DNA from: Sambucus nigra
Lineage: Eukaryota > Streptophyta > Magnoliopsida > Dipsacales > Adoxaceae
Direction: 5' to 3'
DNA length: 64,000 nt
NCBI GenBank assembly: GCA_949130495.1
Contig: OX422211.1
Span: 535,900,017-535,964,016, forward strand
Of the stretch, positions 59,166 through 64,000 are shown in pieces. Under the pieces are notes generated by a model. The model saw only the letters and a program-made list of their open reading frames with translations. It ran no database searches and had not been told where the DNA came from. Each line of letters begins with the position of its first letter. Position 1 is the stretch's first letter. Both the position numbers and the translations under genes were made by a program.

Positions 59166-60998
59166 TAAGTCGTGGAGAGTTTCTCATATGCATGTTCCCT
59201 AGTATGAACTCACACGAGTTTCCACATATGTTCATGTACGCATTCCCACAAGTATTACTCCTCTTGCTCTCGCACATCACCATGAATATTTTGAGAGTTT
59301 TTTAGAGCAAGTAGAGTATTTGGTGAAGACCTCACAATGATTGATGGAGGAATTTCATAGGATGTCTTCCCCTCTTGAGAACTCCTCCAGGCCTAATGAT
59401 TGAGGTTGAGTCTTGTTTCTAGATTAGGGTGCTTATCATGTCCATATCTTACATCCATATTGCTATATTGTATTATCATTGTATTACTTTGTATATTTTT
59501 TCCATTTCAGATATTTTTCGAAAAATTCAAAAAGAGTTTTGTTTTTCTGAAAATTTATAAAAAATACAAAAAGATTTTCGGTTTTTAAACAAAAGGTGAA
59601 AAGGGCAAAAAGATTTTATTTTGATAAATTTTTTGAAAAAGACAAAAAGAGTTTTATATTTTCTTTTGTCACCATATATGGATGAATATTTAAGATGTCC
59701 AGATCACCCATTCATTTCATATTTCTACGTAACTTTTTCATAGTGTTTTGACACATGACGTTTTTTCATTAGTGTGTTTAATAATGTGTGGAGTGATTAC
59801 GTTAATCTTTGATGATTACTTTCTACATGTTTGACTCCTTGTCACCTTTATTGCACACGTGCACGAACTTGTTTGAACATTACACTTACTTATCACTTGT
59901 CGAATACGATGTTCTCATCTCAATTTTGCTTTATAACAAACCAACTGTAAAAAGAGATTAGGTTTTGCATGTAAGAACTATTGTCCGGATTATCTTTATT
60001 TTTTCGAAAAATTGGGTTATATGTTTAGCAATGGAAAGGGGCTACGAAAGATCAAAGATCTTTGCATTAAAAGCCACCATTTGCATAAAAGAGCCTAAAA
60101 AGATTAGAGGCACATAAAAAAAGAAGTGGCAGGATAATTTTTTATTCATTGGTGCTTCGCTACATATAAGCATTAATTTTTTTCATAAATCATTGAGAGT
60201 CCATCAATATATATTTGAGAATTTGAGGGATTTTAAAGTCGAAGATCAATGGGTCTGCACAAACTAAAATATCTCGGGAAAGGCATTACATAGTTTGACA
60301 TTATTGGTGTGAGAATCATTTATGTTCGTGACGTGTTAATGAGTCAATATCACTTGAGTTCACTTATTTTACACCAAAGGTAAACTTTGAGCTCTTTCGC
60401 TTGAAGTGTCTCAAAACTTCGTGCACACATGTTATGACTATTTATGTTGATTTACCTATGAAAAATGTTCACACCCCAATATTCCGTATTCATGATTTTG
60501 ATATTTTAATATTATTCCATGGTGTGTTGTATTTGTTCATTTTATACATTTTTATTTGAAAGACAATTTTTTTTTAAAAATAGTTGGTTGCCTTGAGATT
60601 ATCACCACCTATTCTTACTTGATTTTACTCGTGTTGATATCTTACTTCATCGTGTGATGCCTTTATTTCATGCTTAGTTTCGACTCCTTTGTCTACTAAG
60701 GACAAAAAAGGGGAGAACAAATTGGGAGGGTTTTTCTCTATTTAAAACTCTATATATCACAGTATCTTTGTTTGTCTCATGTGTGTAGGACGTTTCGCTT
60801 GGATGATAATCATTTGGACCCTCACAAGATGAAGATAATGTGAGCTAAAGAAAAGATCCAATTTTAAGATTGATGACTTGCACATATTCTACATTATATT
60901 TTCATTTGTATTTTGGGAAGGCAGTTTTTGTATTAAGTCATAGGATTCAATTTGGCTTAGGTTTGTGTTTTGTAACGGAATAGCCAAAGGGGTATATT
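59166..60998 (+). other. Non-coding 3' region of the gag-only element
   Basis: Rich in AAAAAG/TTTTTC stretches (59500-59660); no protease, integrase, RT or RNase H blocks on either strand. A polypurine stretch at about 60704-60716 is the best candidate for plus-strand priming, though the recognisable LTR repeat starts only at 60999. Confidence 0.55.
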
Positions 60999-62061
60999 TA
61001 TAAGAACAAGATTTTTTATCGCTCATAGTTGTATTTTATATTGGTTTGGAGTATCCCGTTACACAAACACGTCACCGTCACATCTTCTCGGCCCTCGAAG
61101 ACTATTGTTGAAGACCGTCAAAGTTCTCAACAAACTTGGTAGAAGTATGTGATTGGGTTGGTAAATCGTCTTTCATATTTTTTGGGGATTTGTTATATTT
61201 TATGAGGTTGTTTTTGTAAAAGGAAAAACTTTATTTTTATTAGAAAAATGCCGGAAAAAACAACGCTTCGATTGAACGAAGTTGATTATCGTTCAAACAA
61301 GATTATGTTAGTCGTTTGAACGAAGGTTCTAACAAGAAATTTTCCTCGTTCCACTGAAATGTCGTTAGAAGGTACCATTCGACGTCGTTCAAACGAGCTG
61401 CAGGTTTCGTTCGAACAACCGGACGAAATTTTATTTTTTAAAGATTATCTTCCTAATATCTTTTGCGTTTATCCTTTTTATCATTTATTCTTATAAAAAG
61501 GCTGGACAAGATCAGATATCATAAGAACACTTTTTTAAGAACAAAAACACCTTTTGAGTTCTCTTTTTGTGATCAAATACCTTTTATCATATTTCGATCC
61601 CCCAAGAACTAAATCGCCTTTACCAATTACAAGAAGGATTTCTTACTGACAATACTTTATAGAGACTTTTCTGTACGACAATTTTTGTGAAATGAGATTT
61701 TATGGCTGAAGAAGACGAGGTTGATTGATGGATACCGAGGGTAGACCGCTACCTATGGACGGGTTATACTGAGTCGTGTCTGTTGAAGTTTTAAAGACTC
61801 TGCGTATCTAACATAATGTAGCTAAGTATTTTGTAAGTTGATTGTATTCAAAACTCTCAATAGTGCTGAATGAAAAGGTTTTGCCCTTTATAGGGATTTT
61901 TCATCATCTTGGTTGTTTTTGCATGTCTGGCTTGTTTATTACAAATCTGAATTTGAAATCAACTCGCATGCACACCATAATTAATTGAAGATTAAAAATT
62001 ATATTTATGTGTTGGGACATTTAATTATATAAATTGATCCATTAGTTCCCTTGCACTTTCA
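60999..62061 (+). repeat. 3' LTR of the gag-only element
   Basis: A direct copy of 44293-45400, shorter by about 45 bases. The palindromic CGTTCGAACGA-type cluster recurs at 61260-61430, and TTATAAAAAGG at about 61493 is a TATA box. Confidence 0.8.
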
Positions 62062-63746
62062 ATTTTTTATTTTTGGTCATGGTAATTAAACACTTGGTTA
62101 AAACTATTAAGAGTTCCTTTTAAATATAAAATAAGAAAAAATAAATATTAAATAAATACTAGTTGTTTGGTGATTAATATGGGCTAGTTTGCTTAATTTG
62201 ACCTTAATTGTGAGTTTGAGAGAGATTAAGTGAGTGAGATGAGGATGTTGAGATGTGAAGGAAATTTGTATGTATTTTATGCGTATGTTTTGATTAAAAA
62301 TAATAAAACTAAAATTCGTAAGATTGTTAGTTGTTAAATAATCAATATGGGAGTTAAGGCACATTTAATGGGCTATTTATGAGGGCATATGAATGGTTAA
62401 ATGGGAAAATGAAGTGAGGAAGAGTGGTAGCCAAGGCATAACTTGTTTCTAAAGGTTTTAGGGTTATTTTAAACCCGCATACTAATATATAAAAATGTCT
62501 TAATATTTGTGAATTTTAGACACCTTTTAAGTAGAAAATTTTAGAGAATTGAGAGAGAAAATAAGATAGAAATGTGAGAAAATAATATGAACTTGAGATA
62601 AATTTTAGAGATAAATAGGAGTTTTTTTTTTATAGAAGATGAATATTATCAATATTTCCAACTCGATATTTTTAAGGATTTTGGTGCTTTGATTCGACGA
62701 TTGCATTTTAAGCGATTGGAGGTAGGTGTTCGTCCTCTTGAAGTTTATTTTTTGGGCTCTATGTATGCGTTTTATATATTTTATGGTTGTGTATAAATAC
62801 CATCTTTATTGTATACATGATATATGTCATTATTTTCATACCGTGTAGTTGGAATAACGTGATTAGATTTAATTTACATAACACATTGGGATGTAGAAAT
62901 TTGGGTAGAGAAATTATACCTAATTGTGGAAAATGAATCTATTAGCAGATTAATTTGGGAGAATGACTAATTTAGCTATAAATTTTGTTGGAGGATACGT
63001 AGGCATCCTTCAGCCAAACCACCCGTGGTACGGGGTGTGCTTTCGGTCTACGATTTGTTGTTTGTCGGATTAACTAGGCCATGGACCCGTTGAGGCTGTG
63101 GAAGATGAGGGAGTACCCTATTGTGACTTTGTGATTATGAGATAGAGATTGTTTGTTTGGGGGTCATGGATTGTTCGGAGGATAAATTACAACAGAGTAT
63201 AACGAGAGTTCACACGGTCACACCATACTGAGGGGAGTGCGGTGGGGATTTTGTATGGGGGATTTTGGTAAGTGTAGGGATACGAAGTGAGTTTCTAAAA
63301 TTTAATTATGATTATTTTGGTGATTTTTGTTGAGCGGGCATATGCATACACTTTTATATATTGTGCATGCACACACGAGTATGTGTAGCGCACTTGAAGC
63401 ATTTATACGAGCCTACTGAGCTTCCCGCTCACATCCCCACAATTCATATATGCATTTCAGATTTTGTATGAGTTTGGATTGATTACGAGTAATATTGAAT
63501 TCTGTGACGCATTGGGATGTTTAACTGGGCTCTTTAATCTATTTTATTTAAATCGTAAAGAAAGTCATATTTTATTTTTATTTAATTATAAAAGAGATTT
63601 TGAGATTAATGAGAATAAAAAGCTTTATTTTTTCAATTTAGTTATCTATGGTTTCGCAAAATGTTTTATGTATAATTTGAAAAAAGTTTAAATTGCCATA
63701 TATTTTACTTTTGTTTTAGTAGCACCATTGGGGATGTTACATCTCA

Positions 63747-64000
63747 GGCTAACTCTTGCGTAACATATTTTTTTATGATTGATATATTTTGTTGTCTAGG
63801 AACCGCTCACCTATTTACAACTTTATTTGATTGTTTGAGGAAGTTGAGATATTTTCTTCAATGAACACTGATGAAACTAGGAATTGAAATTTGGATAGTG
63901 TTCAAAAGAGGGGCTTCACCGTTCTTAATTTGAAATGTGTAGGTGGTGCATTTTATATGGGGAGAACAGGCATTTAGTCCCAAAATCTGAGATTTCATTG
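63747..64000. other. Flanking sequence, no gene seen
   Basis: Short AT-rich flank to the end of the window; nothing was recognised. Confidence 0.3.

Larger units (their letters stand above)
44293..62061 (+). mobile_element. Gag-only copia-type element (TR-GAG like), host of the next insertion
   Basis: LTRs: 44293-45400 (1108 bases) and 60999-62061 (1063 bases). They are direct copies with many differences. A tRNA-iMet primer site TGGTATCAGAGC lies at 45404-45415. Flanks are ATTAT and ATTTT, a 4 of 5 match as target duplication. A polypurine stretch AAAAAAGGGGAGA lies at about 60704-60716. Inside are two halves of one gag with two CCHC knuckles; no protease, integrase, RT or RNase H was found. 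It depends on another element for movement. A complete copia element sits in its gag at 46025-57934. Confidence 0.75.
44004..63746 (+). mobile_element. Solo gypsy-type LTR split by nested elements
   Basis: The left part 44009-44292 begins TGTAACACCTCG; the right part 62062-63741 ends GGGATGTTACA. Joined length is about 1.96 kb. Both outer sides carry TCTCA (44004-44008 and 63742-63746), the 5-base target duplication. TGTAACACC...GGGTGTTACA ends and the segment near 63000 (CCGTGGTACGGGGTG) are typical of Tekay/Del-like chromovirus LTRs. No gag or pol of this element is present, so it is a solo LTR that later received the 44293-62061 insertion. Confidence 0.75.

Overview
The window is nuclear DNA of a seed plant, most likely a eudicot. 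It is AT-rich, its single convincing host gene has introns and a plastid-type leader, and the rest is old, nested transposable elements of kinds typical of plants (Ty3/gypsy Tat lineage, Ty1/copia, Mutator-like, Helitron, MITEs) plus long TA, GA and CT microsatellites. There is no bacterial-style operon, CRISPR array or RNA gene that I can support.

Host gene. Adenylosuccinate synthetase (purine biosynthesis, IMP to AMP branch) lies on the + strand at 24593-32338 in four exons, all junctions phase 0, about 485 residues, apparently intact. Its third intron starts with GC instead of GT. Intron 1 (2.9 kb) carries two MITE-like insertions and intron 3 (3.2 kb) carries a broken antisense retroelement. 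A 450-base inverted repeat ends about 220 bases upstream of the start codon.

1-14930: three Tat-lineage gypsy elements. The first (+ strand) shows the end of pol, an antisense accessory gene (972-4374) and a 3' LTR (4817-5330). It sits in a second, minus-strand element (RNase H, RT, protease, gag, then 5' LTR 9594-10082). A third minus-strand piece has gag (13390-14330) and LTR 14534-14930. Between them lies a 60-base minisatellite (11521-11985).

14931-24400: a cluster of small elements and simple repeats: a foldback repeat, a Helitron 3' end at 18153, a hAT-like MITE, a hairpin MITE with a C22 run and a G-rich block, a TIR element holding a GC-rich insert, a 310-base tandem repeat, and a minus-strand Tat 5' LTR (23220-23904).

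34463-39068: a Mutator-like element with matching ends and an 8-base target duplication. It holds a plant-mobile-domain (PMD) gene on + and the 5' part of a FAR1-type transposase gene on -, with no catalytic part of the transposase seen. This is the most interesting object in the window.

39700-42900: a + strand Tat gag and protease fragment interrupted by an unrelated LTR (41354-42479).

44004-63746: a Russian-doll nest resolved by target duplications. A solo gypsy-type LTR (TSD TCTCA) was split by a gag-only copia-type element (44293-62061). That element's gag is split by a full-length copia element (46025-57934, LTRs of 1951 and 1939 bases, TSD CGCTC). The copia integrase is in turn broken by a minus-strand gag-plus-LTR fragment (about 51367-53655). 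Three otherwise different LTRs carry clusters of family-specific short palindromes just upstream of a TATA-like site.
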